DNA from: an uncultured bacterium
GTDB taxonomy: Bacteria > Cyanobacteriota > Vampirovibrionia > Gastranaerophilales > Gastranaerophilaceae
NCBI GenBank assembly: GCA_949292185.1
Contig: CASEYP010000007.1
Coordinates: 1 to 64,000 of the forward strand
Direction: 5' to 3'
DNA: 64,000 nucleotides
Shown: one piece after another, positions 27,135 through 35,860 of the stretch
Layout: every line of letters starts with the position of its first letter
How positions within the stretch are numbered: the first letter of the stretch is position 1
Notes under the pieces: model-generated
Seen by the model: the letters and a program-made list of their open reading frames with translations, nothing else
What the model was told of the DNA's origin: nothing
Databases searched by the model: none
Position numbers and translations under genes: made by a program

Positions 27135-27925
27135 TTTAGTAATAATAATATCAATTCTTTAAATTTAGATTTTACAGCATTAGTCGTTTCAATAACTTCT
27201 TCATGTGATAATTTTTTAGTAGAAACACCACTTGCATAATTTGAAATACAACTAATACCCAAAACTTTCATACCGCAATAATTAGCTACTATAGCTTCCG
27301 GAACAGTTGACATTCCTGCAGCATCCGCGCCAAGATATCTGGCCATTTTAATTTCCGCAGGAGTTTCGTAACTAGGACCTGATGATGCTATATAAACACC
27401 GTGTTTTAAATCCATTCTCAAAATTCTGGCTGCAGCATCAGCCATTTTTACAAGATTTTTATTATAAACTTCTGACATATCAGGAAATCTTGGCCCTAAA
27501 GTATCATCATTTGGTCCAATTAATGGATTATCTCCCATCATATTAATATGATCTGTTATTACCATCAAATCACCAGGTCTGAAACTTTTATTTATAGCAC
27601 CCGCAGCATTTGTTATAATAACAGTTTTTACACCTAACATTTTCATAACTTTTACAGGATATGTTATTTCCTGCATAGAATGACCTTCATAGTAATGAAT
27701 ACGTCCCTGCATCATTACAACTTTTTTCTCTCCAATAGTTGCAAAAACTAATTGCCCTTTATGACCGGCAACCGTAGATTTTGAAAACCCGGGAATTTTA
27801 TCATACGGAATTGCAAATTCACAATATGTATCTGCTAAATCTCCCAAACCTGAACCTAAAATTATACCAATTTCAGGTTTAAATCCGTCCGTATATGTAT
27901 CAATATAATCTAAAGTATCTTTCAT
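27125..27925 (-). CDS. punA: Purine-nucleoside phosphorylase (trimeric type)
   Basis: Cleaves inosine or guanosine with phosphate to the base and ribose 1-phosphate. Family motifs in order: IILGSGLGDLAD (phosphate site), GHKGQLV, MQGRIHYYEGHSM, ITNAAGAIN, GVYIASSGPSYETPAEI, and AAGMSTVPEAIVANYCGM with the substrate Glu/Asn region. The 266-aa length from ATG 27925 suits the trimeric family; a GTG four codons earlier is possible, its GAGGG lying too close. With thymidine kinase it points to nucleoside salvage. It follows the terminator of the omega-like gene, so it has its own promoter. Confidence 0.95.
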   Translation of the reverse strand: MKDTLDYIDTYTDGFKPEIGIILGSGLGDLADTYCEFAIPYDKIPGFSKSTVAGHKGQLVFATIGEKKVVMMQGRIHYYEGHSMQEITYPVKVMKMLGVKTVIITNAAGAINKSFRPGDLMVITDHINMMGDNPLIGPNDDTLGPRFPDMSEVYNKNLVKMADAAARILRMDLKHGVYIASSGPSYETPAEIKMARYLGADAAGMSTVPEAIVANYCGMKVLGISCISNYASGVSTKKLSHEEVIETTNAVKSKFKELILLLLKNI

Positions 27926-27947
27926 AATAATACTCACTAACCCTCAT

Positions 27948-27989
27948 AAAAAGACACAAAAACATTACAATATTGTCTTTGTGTCTTTT
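27948..27989 (-). terminator. Terminator after the omega-like gene
   Basis: AAAAGACACAAA (27949-27960) pairs with TTTGTGTCTTTT (27978-27989). A-rich and T-rich flanks make it usable in either direction; it sits eight bases past the minus-strand stop. Confidence 0.85.
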
Positions 27990-27997
27990 ATATAAAA

Positions 27998-28237
27998 TTA
28001 ACCAACCAATCTGTTATCATCTGCTTCTGAAGCTTTTACCATCAGTGCATGTTCAACAGGATTTTCTCTTGAGTAGCTTGTTTCGTGCATTTCTTCAAAT
28101 CCGAAATCTTCACGAGCTTTTTTAGCCTGATTTTCGTCTACAATTTTCTTTGCCAATTCAGCAATTTCGTAAACCAATTTATATCTGTTATCGGTATTTT
28201 CATTTAAATCCCAAGCTACTTTAATAATTTGATCCAT
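27998..28237 (-). CDS. Small protein resembling RNA polymerase omega subunit
   Basis: 79 aa. The order NTDNRYKLVYEIAELAKKI, an acidic linker and NPVEHALM matches the omega (RpoZ) pattern of an NRYxLV helix, a long Ala/Lys helix and a C-terminal NPVxxAL element. Cyanobacterial omega ends in a similar acidic tail. If correct it is the folding chaperone subunit for beta prime. The match is by pattern only and the usual gmk neighbour is missing, so I leave the symbol blank. It is monocistronic with its own terminator. Confidence 0.55.
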   Translation of the reverse strand: MDQIIKVAWDLNENTDNRYKLVYEIAELAKKIVDENQAKKAREDFGFEEMHETSYSRENPVEHALMVKASEADDNRLVG

Positions 28238-28385
28238 TTATAAAAACCTCATATTTCTGACTATATTACTATAATATAATACAAATAAAATTTCCGCAAG
28301 TAGATATTATACTTCTAATCTCAAATATAATTTACAAGTAAGCAAAAATATTATAAAATCAAAATAGAAGAAAGAGGTAATATAT

Positions 28386-29492
28386 ATGAAAGATTCTATT
28401 TGGGAAAAATACGCAAAAGTATTAGTTGATTATTCAACAGATGTACAAAAAGGTGATTTAGTAGTAATACGAGCAGGTTCACCGGAAGCTCAAGAACTTG
28501 TAAAAGCAATATATAAAAGAGTTCTTGAAAGAGGCGGAAACCCAGTAGCAAGAACTGCTGTTGGAAATTTAGGAGAAATATTTTTAAAAAATGCATCAGA
28601 TGAACAACTTGACTATATTGACCCTATGACAGAATTAGAATATGAAAAAGCTGATAAATTTATATCAATAGGTGCACCCCTAAATACTAAAAATATGGCA
28701 AGAGCTAACCTTACAAAACTTGCAAGAAGAGGAAAAGCAACAAAACATCTATCAGAAAAATTGATGAAACGTTCAGCTGATGGAACTGCAAAATGGGTAA
28801 TTGCTGATGTTCCGACAAACGCACTTGCGCAAGAAGCAAAAATGTCTTTAGACGAATACTCAGAATTTCTATTCAAATCTTGTTACTTGGATTTAGACGA
28901 TCCTGTTGCAAAATTAAAAGAATTGGATGAAAAACAAACAAAATGGGCAAATTATTTAAACGGTGTCAAAAAGCTACATATAACAGGTGATAGAACAGAT
29001 ATAACATTTAATGTAGAAGGTAGAAAATGGATAAGCTGTTCAGGATTAAACAATTATCCTGACGGAGAAGTATTTACATCCCCTGTAGAAGATGGCATAA
29101 ACGGAGAAATTTATTTTGACTATCCGCAAAATTATAGAGGAAATTGCGCTCACGGAGTACATTTATGGATAGAAAACGGTCTTGTTGTAAAAGCAGAAGC
29201 TGAACAAGGTCAAGATTTCTTGAATGCTATGATTAATATGGATGAAGGCTCTCACGGTATTGGTGAAATTGCAATAGGCACAAATGATGAAATCCAAGAA
29301 ATTACAGGAAACATTTTATTTGACGAAAAAATCGGCGGAGCAATCCATATGGCAGTTGGCGCATCATACCCTGAAACAGGAGGTAAAAATGTTTCAGGAC
29401 TTCACTGGGACTTAATCAAAAATATGAAAAATGGCGGAAAAATATACGCTGACGATAAACTAATCTATGAAAATGGAAAAATGATTATATAA
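28386..29492 (+). CDS. M29-family aminopeptidase (AmpS/PepS type)
   Basis: Cytosolic metallo-aminopeptidase of the thermophilic aminopeptidase family. 368 aa is the usual size. The metal-binding C-terminal half is recognisable: EDGINGEIYFDYP, GEIAIGTND, an IGGAIHMAVGASYPETGG block and the closing SGLHWDLIKNM, which together provide the Glu, His and Asp ligands of a two-metal site. AAAGAGG precedes the ATG and TATAAA lies further upstream. A hairpin terminator follows, so it is a single gene. Confidence 0.93.
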   Translation: MKDSIWEKYAKVLVDYSTDVQKGDLVVIRAGSPEAQELVKAIYKRVLERGGNPVARTAVGNLGEIFLKNASDEQLDYIDPMTELEYEKADKFISIGAPLNTKNMARANLTKLARRGKATKHLSEKLMKRSADGTAKWVIADVPTNALAQEAKMSLDEYSEFLFKSCYLDLDDPVAKLKELDEKQTKWANYLNGVKKLHITGDRTDITFNVEGRKWISCSGLNNYPDGEVFTSPVEDGINGEIYFDYPQNYRGNCAHGVHLWIENGLVVKAEAEQGQDFLNAMINMDEGSHGIGEIAIGTNDEIQEITGNILFDEKIGGAIHMAVGASYPETGGKNVSGLHWDLIKNMKNGGKIYADDKLIYENGKMII

Positions 29493-29521
29493 TATTTGCT
29501 AAGTATAATAAAACGAATATA

Positions 29522-29570
29522 AAATTTGCCATTTATGCAAAAATACTACATAAGTGGCAAATTTTTATTT
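29522..29570 (+). terminator. Terminator of the M29 aminopeptidase
   Basis: A 16-bp stem with one G-T pair (29522-29537 with 29549-29564), containing TTTGCCATTTATG, followed by TTTTTATTTT. Confidence 0.88.
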
Positions 29571-29613
29571 TACATGTTTTAATGCATATATAAATTAAAA
29601 ACTAGGAGACAAT

Positions 29614-30792
29614 ATGCAAATAACAAGAGTCCAAGCAAATTATTTTACAAACCCTCAAGCGAATTTACATCAAATACAATCAAAACAAAATTACGAAACA
29701 CAAATCCCTAATAACAATAATAAAAATATACCAAGTAATTTTAGGTACAATGCAACTATTCATTTCGGAGAATTTTTTGATCCAAACAGAACAGTTCCTC
29801 ATATTGATTACGAGGAATACATGGCAATGCAACCTCATACAAAAGCTCGTTTTAGAAAACGCTATATGACATTTGATAAAAGAGTTAATAAAGATGAACT
29901 TGTAGATTTAAAAATGGCATATCTTCCACTTAAAACAGAAAGATTAATGGATGAATTTATAAAAACCTCTAAAATATATACCAAATACAAAGACCAACCA
30001 ATTATATGCCTAGGAAGAAGCCCAAAATGGTTTTTAAATGCCGCACTATGGATGAAAGATGGCATTGATGATTATAAATTTGTAGCATTTTCAAAATTCT
30101 GGCACAGACCTGACCCGAAAGAAGGAATGATTAGAATGAATTCTGTAGCCCCGACAGAAAAAGAAGAAGCAGCATATAGAAAATACTTAAAACGCATAAA
30201 AGCTGACCCTCAAACTATAGTAGATAATATGGAAAAAACAGGCAAAAAAACTGTTATAACAGACTACATTTGTTCGGGAAAAGGTGCCTGCTCATTTTTA
30301 GACATTATGTCAAGATATGCAGATGATTTAGGCATTTTAGATAAATTTGCAAAATCAATCCAAATTGTAGGTATAGGTTCTATGGAATATATGGAAGATT
30401 TAAACCCATATGCTGAATATATATCTGTACCAAGCGTTCCAATGCCAGAAAAACTTAAACCTTATAAGAACGAAATAAAACAGGAATTCTATAATATGGA
30501 TTATGCAATGTTCAAAGAAATGCTAATAAACCAAAATACAAACGAATGCAGATCTACATATTATCCACACGAAACTTGGACAATTTATAAACCGGACAGA
30601 TTTAAAACAGGTCTAATTCATGACATAAAAAAAGTTAAAGCTTTAGTTAAAGAATTAAAAAGCAGCGGAGCCAAAAGTATGTCATCTTTTACTCCAGCAA
30701 TGTATGATTACAGAAATCTCCTAAATTTTAGAATTCTTGACGGTTTATACCAAAGAGGATTACTCAAATTATCTCATCACTCAAAACTATAA
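29614..30792 (+). CDS. Orphan 392-aa protein, possible phosphoribosyltransferase fold
   Basis: No family firmly recognised. Residues 1-60 are disordered, Asn/Gln-rich, ending in NATIHFGEFFD. The folded part contains QPIICLGRSPKWFLNAALWM, then KKTVITDYICSGKGACSFLDIM. A beta strand of hydrophobics followed by an acidic residue and a small-residue loop (ITDYICSGKGA) is what a PRPP-binding loop looks like, and the GRSP segment would fit the first loop of such folds. This is weak, visual evidence. The start has AGGAGAC seven bases upstream. It is flanked by terminators on both sides and shares its N-terminal style with the orphans at 17471 and 48560. Confidence 0.7.
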   Translation: MQITRVQANYFTNPQANLHQIQSKQNYETQIPNNNNKNIPSNFRYNATIHFGEFFDPNRTVPHIDYEEYMAMQPHTKARFRKRYMTFDKRVNKDELVDLKMAYLPLKTERLMDEFIKTSKIYTKYKDQPIICLGRSPKWFLNAALWMKDGIDDYKFVAFSKFWHRPDPKEGMIRMNSVAPTEKEEAAYRKYLKRIKADPQTIVDNMEKTGKKTVITDYICSGKGACSFLDIMSRYADDLGILDKFAKSIQIVGIGSMEYMEDLNPYAEYISVPSVPMPEKLKPYKNEIKQEFYNMDYAMFKEMLINQNTNECRSTYYPHETWTIYKPDRFKTGLIHDIKKVKALVKELKSSGAKSMSSFTPAMYDYRNLLNFRILDGLYQRGLLKLSHHSKL

Positions 30793-30813
30793 TAAAAAAT
30801 ACTAATATCACAC

Positions 30814-30847
30814 AAAAAAAGACCGACATTCTGTCGGTCTTTTTTTG
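30814..30847. terminator. Bidirectional terminator between the orphan gene and rpsI
   Basis: GACCGACA (30821-30828) and TGTCGGTC (30832-30839) around a TTC loop, bracketed by seven A and eight T, so it can end transcripts from both sides, including the long ribosomal operon. Confidence 0.95.
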
Positions 30848-30869
30848 TAAATCCAATAATAGATAAAGA

Positions 30870-31262
30870 TTAACGTTTTGAGAATTGGAATCTCTTACGA
30901 GCTCTTTTTCTACCATATTTCTTACGTTCTTTAACACGTGGGTCTCTTGTTAATAGACCTTCAAGTTTTAGAACATTTTTGAATTCTTCATTAGATTTAA
31001 CCAATGCTCTTGAAATACCGTGTCTGATTGCACCGCATTGAGAAACAATACCACCACCAACAGCTTTAACTCTTACATCATATCTGTCTTGAGTTTCTGT
31101 TAATACAAGTGGTCTGTATACTAACATTTCAATAGCTGGTCTGTTTCCGATATAATCTGATAATTTTTTACCGTTTACGAAAATTCTGCCGCTACCTTTA
31201 ACCAATTTTACAACTGCGATAGAGGTTTTTCTACGACCAGTAGCTTTAATTTCATCTGCCAT
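30870..31262 (-). CDS. rpsI: 30S ribosomal protein S9
   Basis: 130-aa small-subunit protein whose C-terminal tail reaches the P-site t[41 protein letters not shown] and the basic ending [16 protein letters not shown], with the universal SKR terminus, are diagnostic. The start ATG shares one base with the stop of rplM, and the GAGG site lies inside rplM, giving tight coupling. Last gene of the operon before the bidirectional terminator. Confidence 0.98.
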   Translation of the reverse strand: MADEIKATGRRKTSIAVVKLVKGSGRIFVNGKKLSDYIGNRPAIEMLVYRPLVLTETQDRYDVRVKAVGGGIVSQCGAIRHGISRALVKSNEEFKNVLKLEGLLTRDPRVKERKKYGRKRARKRFQFSKR

Positions 31263-31699
31263 TATTTAGCCTCCTTTTCCAATTGTACAGGTTTTTGAGC
31301 TGCGTGTGGGTGATTTGGTCCAACATATACTTTTAATTTGTTGAATTGTTCTGCACCTAAAGTATTGTGTTGTAACATTCCTCTTACTGCATGTTCAATA
31401 ACAATTCTTGGATCTTTTTCCATTAATTCTTTGAAACTTGCAGATTTTAATCCACCCGGATATCCTGTATGGTGTAAATAAATTTTATCAGTTTCTTTTT
31501 TACCTGTAACTTTCACTTTTTCAGCATTGATAACGATTACGAAATCACCGGTATCAACGTTTGGAGTGTATTCAGGTTTATTTTTACCTCTTAAAATGTT
31601 TGCAACTCTAACAGCTAAACGACCTAATGTTTCGCCATCTGCGTCGATTACATACCATTTTCTTTCAACTTCTAGAGGTTTTGCTGAATAAGTTTTCAT
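31262..31699 (-). CDS. rplM: 50S ribosomal protein L13
   Basis: 145-aa large-subunit protein. The opening [29 protein letters not shown], the [25 protein letters not shown] block and the HPHAAQKPV ending identify L13. It follows truA by 21 bases with AAATGGAGAAATGCG as the ribosome-binding region, and is coupled to rpsI, the usual rplM-rpsI pair. Confidence 0.98.
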   Translation of the reverse strand: MKTYSAKPLEVERKWYVIDADGETLGRLAVRVANILRGKNKPEYTPNVDTGDFVIVINAEKVKVTGKKETDKIYLHHTGYPGGLKSASFKELMEKDPRIVIEHAVRGMLQHNTLGAEQFNKLKVYVGPNHPHAAQKPVQLEKEAK

Positions 31700-31720
31700 C
31701 GCATTTCTCCATTTATTAAT

Positions 31721-32506
31721 TTAATACATTACTTTCATTAATGTTAATCCAAAAGGACTAACTGTCATTCCAGCCTTTCGGCGGTCTTTTGCCTCCAAAA
31801 CATCTTTCATATGCTCAGGTGGCAAATTATGTCCTTCTATTTCTAGAAGAGTTCCGACAATAGTTCTTACCATATTATATAAAAACCTGTTTCCTACAAT
31901 ATCAATAAAAACTCTGTCTCCGACCCTTGAAACTTTCGCTTCATATATTATGCAAATTGTGCTCGGGTTTAGCGTTCCGGAACTTTTGAAACTCGAAAAA
32001 TCATGTTCTCCTAACAAATAATTTAAAGATTTTTGCATCCTTTCATCATCTGTTTTGAATTTTACCCTCAATAAATCGCCATCAAAGGCATTTTTTATAC
32101 GTCTGTTTATAAATTCAAACCTATAATAACGCTTTTTAGCAGATTTTTGAGCATGGAACGATTTATCAACTTCCTTCAAGTCTGAAACAGATATATCGTC
32201 AGGTAACATTTCATTTATAGAATAGAGAAACTTTGAAGCAACAATCGTTTTCTCTGTGTCAAAATGAACGACCTGACCTAAAGAGTTTACACCCTTATCT
32301 GTTCTACCGGAAAAAATTGCTTTTATCGGTCGGTTATTATCATTCGGATCACGATTTACATATCGCTTTCCTAATATCAATGTACAAAGTGCTTTCTCAA
32401 GTTCTCCTTGTATAGTTGGAGAGTCAATCATTTTTCCATTTTCTAACTGGATTTGGCTTCCTGAATAATTCTTACCAATATACTGAACTTGAAATGCGTA
32501 TCGCAT
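31721..32506 (-). CDS. truA: tRNA pseudouridine(38-40) synthase
   Basis: Modifies uridines in the anticodon arm of many tRNAs. The catalytic motif FSGRTDKGVNSLGQVVHF holds the nucleophilic Asp. Other family blocks are YAFQVQYIGKNYSGSQ at the N-terminus, RYYRFEFIN, and FLYNMVRTIVGTL near the end. 261 aa is usual. It lies between rplQ (6-base gap) and rplM, the same placement as in cyanobacteria, so its synthesis follows ribosome production. Confidence 0.96.
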   Translation of the reverse strand: MRYAFQVQYIGKNYSGSQIQLENGKMIDSPTIQGELEKALCTLILGKRYVNRDPNDNNRPIKAIFSGRTDKGVNSLGQVVHFDTEKTIVASKFLYSINEMLPDDISVSDLKEVDKSFHAQKSAKKRYYRFEFINRRIKNAFDGDLLRVKFKTDDERMQKSLNYLLGEHDFSSFKSSGTLNPSTICIIYEAKVSRVGDRVFIDIVGNRFLYNMVRTIVGTLLEIEGHNLPPEHMKDVLEAKDRRKAGMTVSPFGLTLMKVMY

Positions 32507-32512
32507 CAGATA

Positions 32513-32941
32513 TTACACCAATTGAATTAATGCCATTTCAGAAGCATCGCCACGTCTTGGTGGTAAGTGGTAGATTCTTGTATATCCACCTTTTTTATCT
32601 GAATATTGTTTTCCAATAATTACAAACAATTTTCTTAAAACTGTTTGTGATGCTAATTTTTTATCAGCTTGTGGAGCTTCAAAAACTTCGCCTGTAGCTA
32701 AATCCATATATTTACCAGTTTCTTTGTTGTAAATATATCTTGCAGCTTGACGAATTGAATTAAGATCGCCTTTTTTTGCAAGAGTGATAATCTTTTCAGC
32801 GTATGGTTTCAATGCTTTTGCACGAGCCATAGTTGTTGTGATTTCACCGTGTACAAAAAGTTCAGTCGCTAAAGCACGCAACAAAGCTTTTCTTTGATCC
32901 TGTGCCTTTCCTAGCGTATGTTTTTTACACATATGTCTCAT
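32513..32941 (-). CDS. rplQ: 50S ribosomal protein L17
   Basis: 142-aa protein near the polypeptide exit tunnel. The N-terminus CKKHTLGKAQDQRKALLRALATEL followed by HGEITTTMARAKALKPYAEKIITLAKKG is the L17 signature. The family ends soon after YTRIYHLPPRRGDASEMALIQLV, as here. A 30-residue insertion in the middle (YIYNKETGKYMDLATGE) is longer than in E. coli but seen in other phyla. It follows rpoA by 55 bases. Confidence 0.97.
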   Translation of the reverse strand: MRHMCKKHTLGKAQDQRKALLRALATELFVHGEITTTMARAKALKPYAEKIITLAKKGDLNSIRQAARYIYNKETGKYMDLATGEVFEAPQADKKLASQTVLRKLFVIIGKQYSDKKGGYTRIYHLPPRRGDASEMALIQLV

Positions 32942-32996
32942 TGTTCTGTATCCTTTACTAATTTTATTTTTGTATTATCTAATTCGATAACCGGAA

Positions 32997-33968
32997 TTAT
33001 CCGATCATATCTTCTTCTTCCACTGGGTTTGGAGCTAAATCTAAACCAAAGTGGTGTAATCTTTCGATAACTTCATCTGATGATTTTTTACCGAAATTCT
33101 TAATATTTAATAAATCATGTTCTGATTTTTTCAATAATTCAGCCATTGAATTTATGCTTGCTCTTTTTAAGCAATTATATGCTCTTACAGAAAGTTCCAA
33201 TTCTTCAATTGTCATTGTAGGAGCATCTTCTTCAACAGTTTCTTTTTCTTCAACTTGAGGTAATACTGATACTGCAGGTTGACCTGTAATTGAAGCGATT
33301 TGCATAAAGTGTTCGATAAGCAAGTTAGAAGCTTGGCTCAATGCGTTTTGAACATCGATTGATCCGTTTGACCAAATTTCCAAAGTCAATTTATCAAAGT
33401 CTAATGCATCACCAACACGAGCACTTTCAACATTGTAGCTTACTCTTTTGATTGGCATAAATGTTGCGTCGATAGGTAAAATATCAATAGTTGCTTCTTT
33501 TGCATCTCTTGGAACATCGTTTGGTACATATCCTTTGCCTGTATCTACGATGATATCAGCGTGGAATGAACCGCCATCTGCAACTGTACAAATTAACCAG
33601 TCTGGGTTTACAACTTTTACACCTGCAGGTAATTGAATATCACTTGCTAATACAGGACCAGGTTTATCCACGTCAATTCTCAAGTGTTGAGATTCTTTTG
33701 AATCAGTTTTTACAACTAATCCTTTTAAGTTTAACATAACGTCAATTACGTCTTCTAAAACACCCGGAATTGCTGTATATTCGTGAGTAATACCTTCAAT
33801 TCTAGCACTTGTAACAGCAGTTCCTTCAAGACTTGATAATAATACACGTCTTAAAGAATTACCGATAGTAGTACCGAATCCTCTTTCTAACGGTTCGATT
33901 ACAAACTTTCCGTATTGTGAACCGTCAGAACTTGTTGCTGTATTAACACATTTAATTTTTAAATCCAT
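32997..33968 (-). CDS. rpoA: RNA polymerase alpha subunit
   Basis: 323-aa assembly subunit of RNA polymerase. The N-terminal dimerisation domain shows GFGTTIGNSLRRVLLSSLEGTAV. The flexible linker is at about 235-250 (EEKETVEEDAPTM), and the C-terminal domain is IEELELSVRAYNCLKRASI with NIKNFGKKSSDEVIERL, the helix-hairpin-helix that contacts UP elements. Gene order rpsD-rpoA-rplQ is that of the alpha operon. The ribosome-binding site CTAGGAG lies nine bases upstream. Confidence 0.98.
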   Translation of the reverse strand: MDLKIKCVNTATSSDGSQYGKFVIEPLERGFGTTIGNSLRRVLLSSLEGTAVTSARIEGITHEYTAIPGVLEDVIDVMLNLKGLVVKTDSKESQHLRIDVDKPGPVLASDIQLPAGVKVVNPDWLICTVADGGSFHADIIVDTGKGYVPNDVPRDAKEATIDILPIDATFMPIKRVSYNVESARVGDALDFDKLTLEIWSNGSIDVQNALSQASNLLIEHFMQIASITGQPAVSVLPQVEEKETVEEDAPTMTIEELELSVRAYNCLKRASINSMAELLKKSEHDLLNIKNFGKKSSDEVIERLHHFGLDLAPNPVEEEDMIG

Positions 33969-34041
33969 TATTTTAATCTCCTAGTTAAAATCCTACTTTC
34001 AATGCTAGTTATATAAGCTAATGCTTAACTACTTACGATTT

Positions 34042-34644
34042 CTACTTAGAATAATATTCAATTACAAGTTGTTCCTTAATTTCAGGATCTAGTTCTTCTC
34101 TTTCAGGGATTCTGTCAAATGTAATTTTCAATGCTTCTTTATCGATAGTCATCCATGCTGGAGCACAAGCCATATCGATCATTCCGATAACATCATTTAA
34201 GTATTTGTTACTTCTTGTTTTAACTGTAATTACATCGCCAGGTTTTACTAAGAATGATGGAATATCAACTTTTTTACCATTTACAAGAACATGACCGTGG
34301 TTAACGATTTGTCTTGTTTGTTTACGAGTGATACCAAATCCTGCTCTGTATAAGATGTTGTCTAATCTTGATTCTAATAATTGTAATAAGATTGTACCTG
34401 TAACACCTTTTCTTCTAGCAGCTTCATTGTAATATCTTACAAATTGTTTTTCACTTACTAAGTAAGTAAATCTGATTTTTTGTTTTTCAGCCAAATGTAG
34501 AGCATATTCAGAAAGTTTTTTTCTAACTGCACCGTGTTGACCTGAAGCTGTTTGTCTCATAGATGAAGTTAATTTTCTATTTGACAAATCTTTTACTTTT
34601 TTATTTCTAAATAATTTATTATTTGGTCCTGTATATCTTGACAT
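34042..34644 (-). CDS. rpsD: 30S ribosomal protein S4
   Basis: 200-aa primary 16S rRNA-binding protein that nucleates 30S assembly and, in E. coli, represses its own operon. The S4 domain is at LESRLDNILYRAGFGITRKQTRQIVNHGHV. The N-terminus MSRYTGPNNKLFRNKK lacks the zinc cysteines, so it is the zinc-free form. Its position between rpsK and rpoA is the E. coli arrangement and unlike cyanobacteria, where rpsD is elsewhere. A GC-rich structured leader sits directly in front of its ribosome-binding site (34668-34714). Confidence 0.98.
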   Translation of the reverse strand: MSRYTGPNNKLFRNKKVKDLSNRKLTSSMRQTASGQHGAVRKKLSEYALHLAEKQKIRFTYLVSEKQFVRYYNEAARRKGVTGTILLQLLESRLDNILYRAGFGITRKQTRQIVNHGHVLVNGKKVDIPSFLVKPGDVITVKTRSNKYLNDVIGMIDMACAPAWMTIDKEALKITFDRIPEREELDPEIKEQLVIEYYSK

Positions 34645-34667
34645 TTTTTAAATTCTCCTTTTCTTGT

Positions 34668-34714
34668 GCGGGGCATCTATGGTTTGCGATTGGACTATTA
34701 ACGCAAGCCCCCGC
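34668..34714 (-). ncRNA. Structured mRNA leader between rpsK and rpsD
   Basis: The 105-base gap holds an unusually GC-rich element. On the minus strand the outer helix pairs GCGGGGGC (34714-34707) with GCCCCGC (34674-34668); the inner helix pairs TTGCG (34706-34702) with CGCAA (34688-34684) around a 13-base loop, with a 9-base internal bulge. The AAGGAG of rpsD lies about nine bases after the outer helix. It is a good candidate for a cis-acting protein-binding (autoregulatory) element, possibly for S4; the ligand is inference. Confidence 0.6.
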
Positions 34715-34749
34715 CTCTACTACATTGTTTCCAATATCATTAACAAATA

Positions 34750-35136
34750 CTATACTCTACGTTTTTTAGGAGGACGGCATCCGTTATGAGGAATTGGTGT
34801 TACATCTTTAATTAATGTGATTTCTAAACCAGCAGCTTGAATTGCTCTGATTGCTGTTTCTCTACCTGAACCAGGTCCTTTGATATGAACTTCAACTTTT
34901 TTCATACCTTGGTCTATTGATTTTTTAGCTACCATTTCAGCTGCTGATTGAGCTGCGAATGGAGTTCCTTTTCTTGCACCTTTAAACCCAGATGCTCCGG
35001 CTGTTGCCCAAGCAATAGCATTACCTTGAGTATCAGTAGAAGTTACTATTGTATTATTGAAAGTTGATTGAATATGTACAACCCCTTGTAATACGTTTTT
35101 CTTTTCTTTTTTCTTTGTTTTTTGTGGTCTTGCCAT
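34750..35136 (-). CDS. rpsK: 30S ribosomal protein S11
   Basis: 128-aa platform protein of the 30S subunit. [20 protein letters not shown], then [21 protein letters not shown], and the ending [15 protein letters not shown] are diagnostic. It lies 67 bases after rpsM and precedes the structured rpsD leader. A short, Lys-rich N-terminal extension ([13 protein letters not shown]) is typical outside enterobacteria. Confidence 0.98.
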   Translation of the reverse strand: MARPQKTKKKEKKNVLQGVVHIQSTFNNTIVTSTDTQGNAIAWATAGASGFKGARKGTPFAAQSAAEMVAKKSIDQGMKKVEVHIKGPGSGRETAIRAIQAAGLEITLIKDVTPIPHNGCRPPKKRRV

Positions 35137-35203
35137 TTCTTTATCCTTTATCTTTATTTACTTTTTATTACTTTATTAATTAATAAACTTGTTTCTTAAC
35201 TAA

Positions 35204-35569
35204 TTATTTTTTCTTTGCAACTGGTCCAGTTTTCTTACCACGTTGAGTTCTCGCATTAGTCTTTGTTCTTTGTCCGCGGCATGGAAGTTTACGTTTGTGA
35301 CGTAGACCTCTGTATGAACCGATTTCTTGAAGACGTTTAATGTTCATTGTTACTTCACGTCTCAAGTCACCTTCTATATGATAATTAGATAATTCGTTAC
35401 GAAGTAATTTAATATCTTCATCTGTTAAATCATCTGTTCTTAAATCTGGTGAAATACCTGTAGCAGCTAATATCTTTTTACTTCTAGTTGGTCCGATACC
35501 ATAGATATATGTTAATGCTACTTCCATTCTTTTGTTACGAGGTAAGTCTACCCCTACTAATCTTGCCAT
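35204..35569 (-). CDS. rpsM: 30S ribosomal protein S13
   Basis: 121-aa head protein contacting the P-site tRNA and the 50S bridge. [25 protein letters not shown] with a helix-two-turn-helix, [28 protein letters not shown] and the basic tail are diagnostic. AAAAGGAGAAAA precedes the ATG. The 133 bases between rpmJ and this gene fold into three hairpins, in the place where S4 acts on the E. coli alpha operon. Confidence 0.98.
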   Translation of the reverse strand: MARLVGVDLPRNKRMEVALTYIYGIGPTRSKKILAATGISPDLRTDDLTDEDIKLLRNELSNYHIEGDLRREVTMNIKRLQEIGSYRGLRHKRKLPCRGQRTKTNARTQRGKKTGPVAKKK

Positions 35570-35608
35570 TTAATTTTCTCCTTTTCTGTTGTTAGATTTT
35601 TTTTGATA

Positions 35609-35687
35609 TGAGGCTTAAATACTTCCTCACCATTGACCGATTTAGTCCGTCAATTCAACCTTTTAATCAGGTGCAATTATCACACCT
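35609..35687 (-). ncRNA. Three-hairpin leader between rpmJ and rpsM
   Basis: On the minus strand, three successive short hairpins: AGGTG/CACCT (35687-35669), TTGAC/GTCAA (35653-35633) and TGAGG/CCTCA (35629-35609), each with a 9-11 base loop, followed by a U-rich stretch and the rpsM ribosome-binding site. Candidate translational control element analogous in position to the E. coli alpha-operon pseudoknot; sequence homology was not tested. Confidence 0.5.
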
Positions 35688-35702
35688 AAGACAAAAATAA
35701 TA

Positions 35703-35816
35703 CTATCCTTGTCTTTGTTTGTGCTTAGGGTTTTCGCAAATTACGGCAATTCTGCCTTTTCTTTTAATACATTTGCACTTATCGCACATTTTTTTTACTG
35801 ATGATCTTACTTTCAT
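35703..35816 (-). CDS. rpmJ: 50S ribosomal protein L36
   Basis: 37-aa zinc-ribbon protein too short for most gene callers. It reads [19 protein letters not shown] and ends HKQRQG. Cysteines at 11, 14 and 27 with His32 form the zinc site, so it is the C+ form. It lies 44 bases after infA and 133 bases before rpsM, the universal infA-rpmJ-rpsM order. Confidence 0.97.
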   Translation of the reverse strand: MKVRSSVKKMCDKCKCIKRKGRIAVICENPKHKQRQG

Positions 35817-35860
35817 TGTCTTTTCCTTTATTTATGTTTTGTACGTGAGATTTCTTTTAA

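Noticed and set aside
34668-34714. tRNA gene in the GC-rich gap
   Set aside because: Too short (47 bases), with no D arm, anticodon arm or CCA-type acceptor; better explained as an mRNA hairpin.
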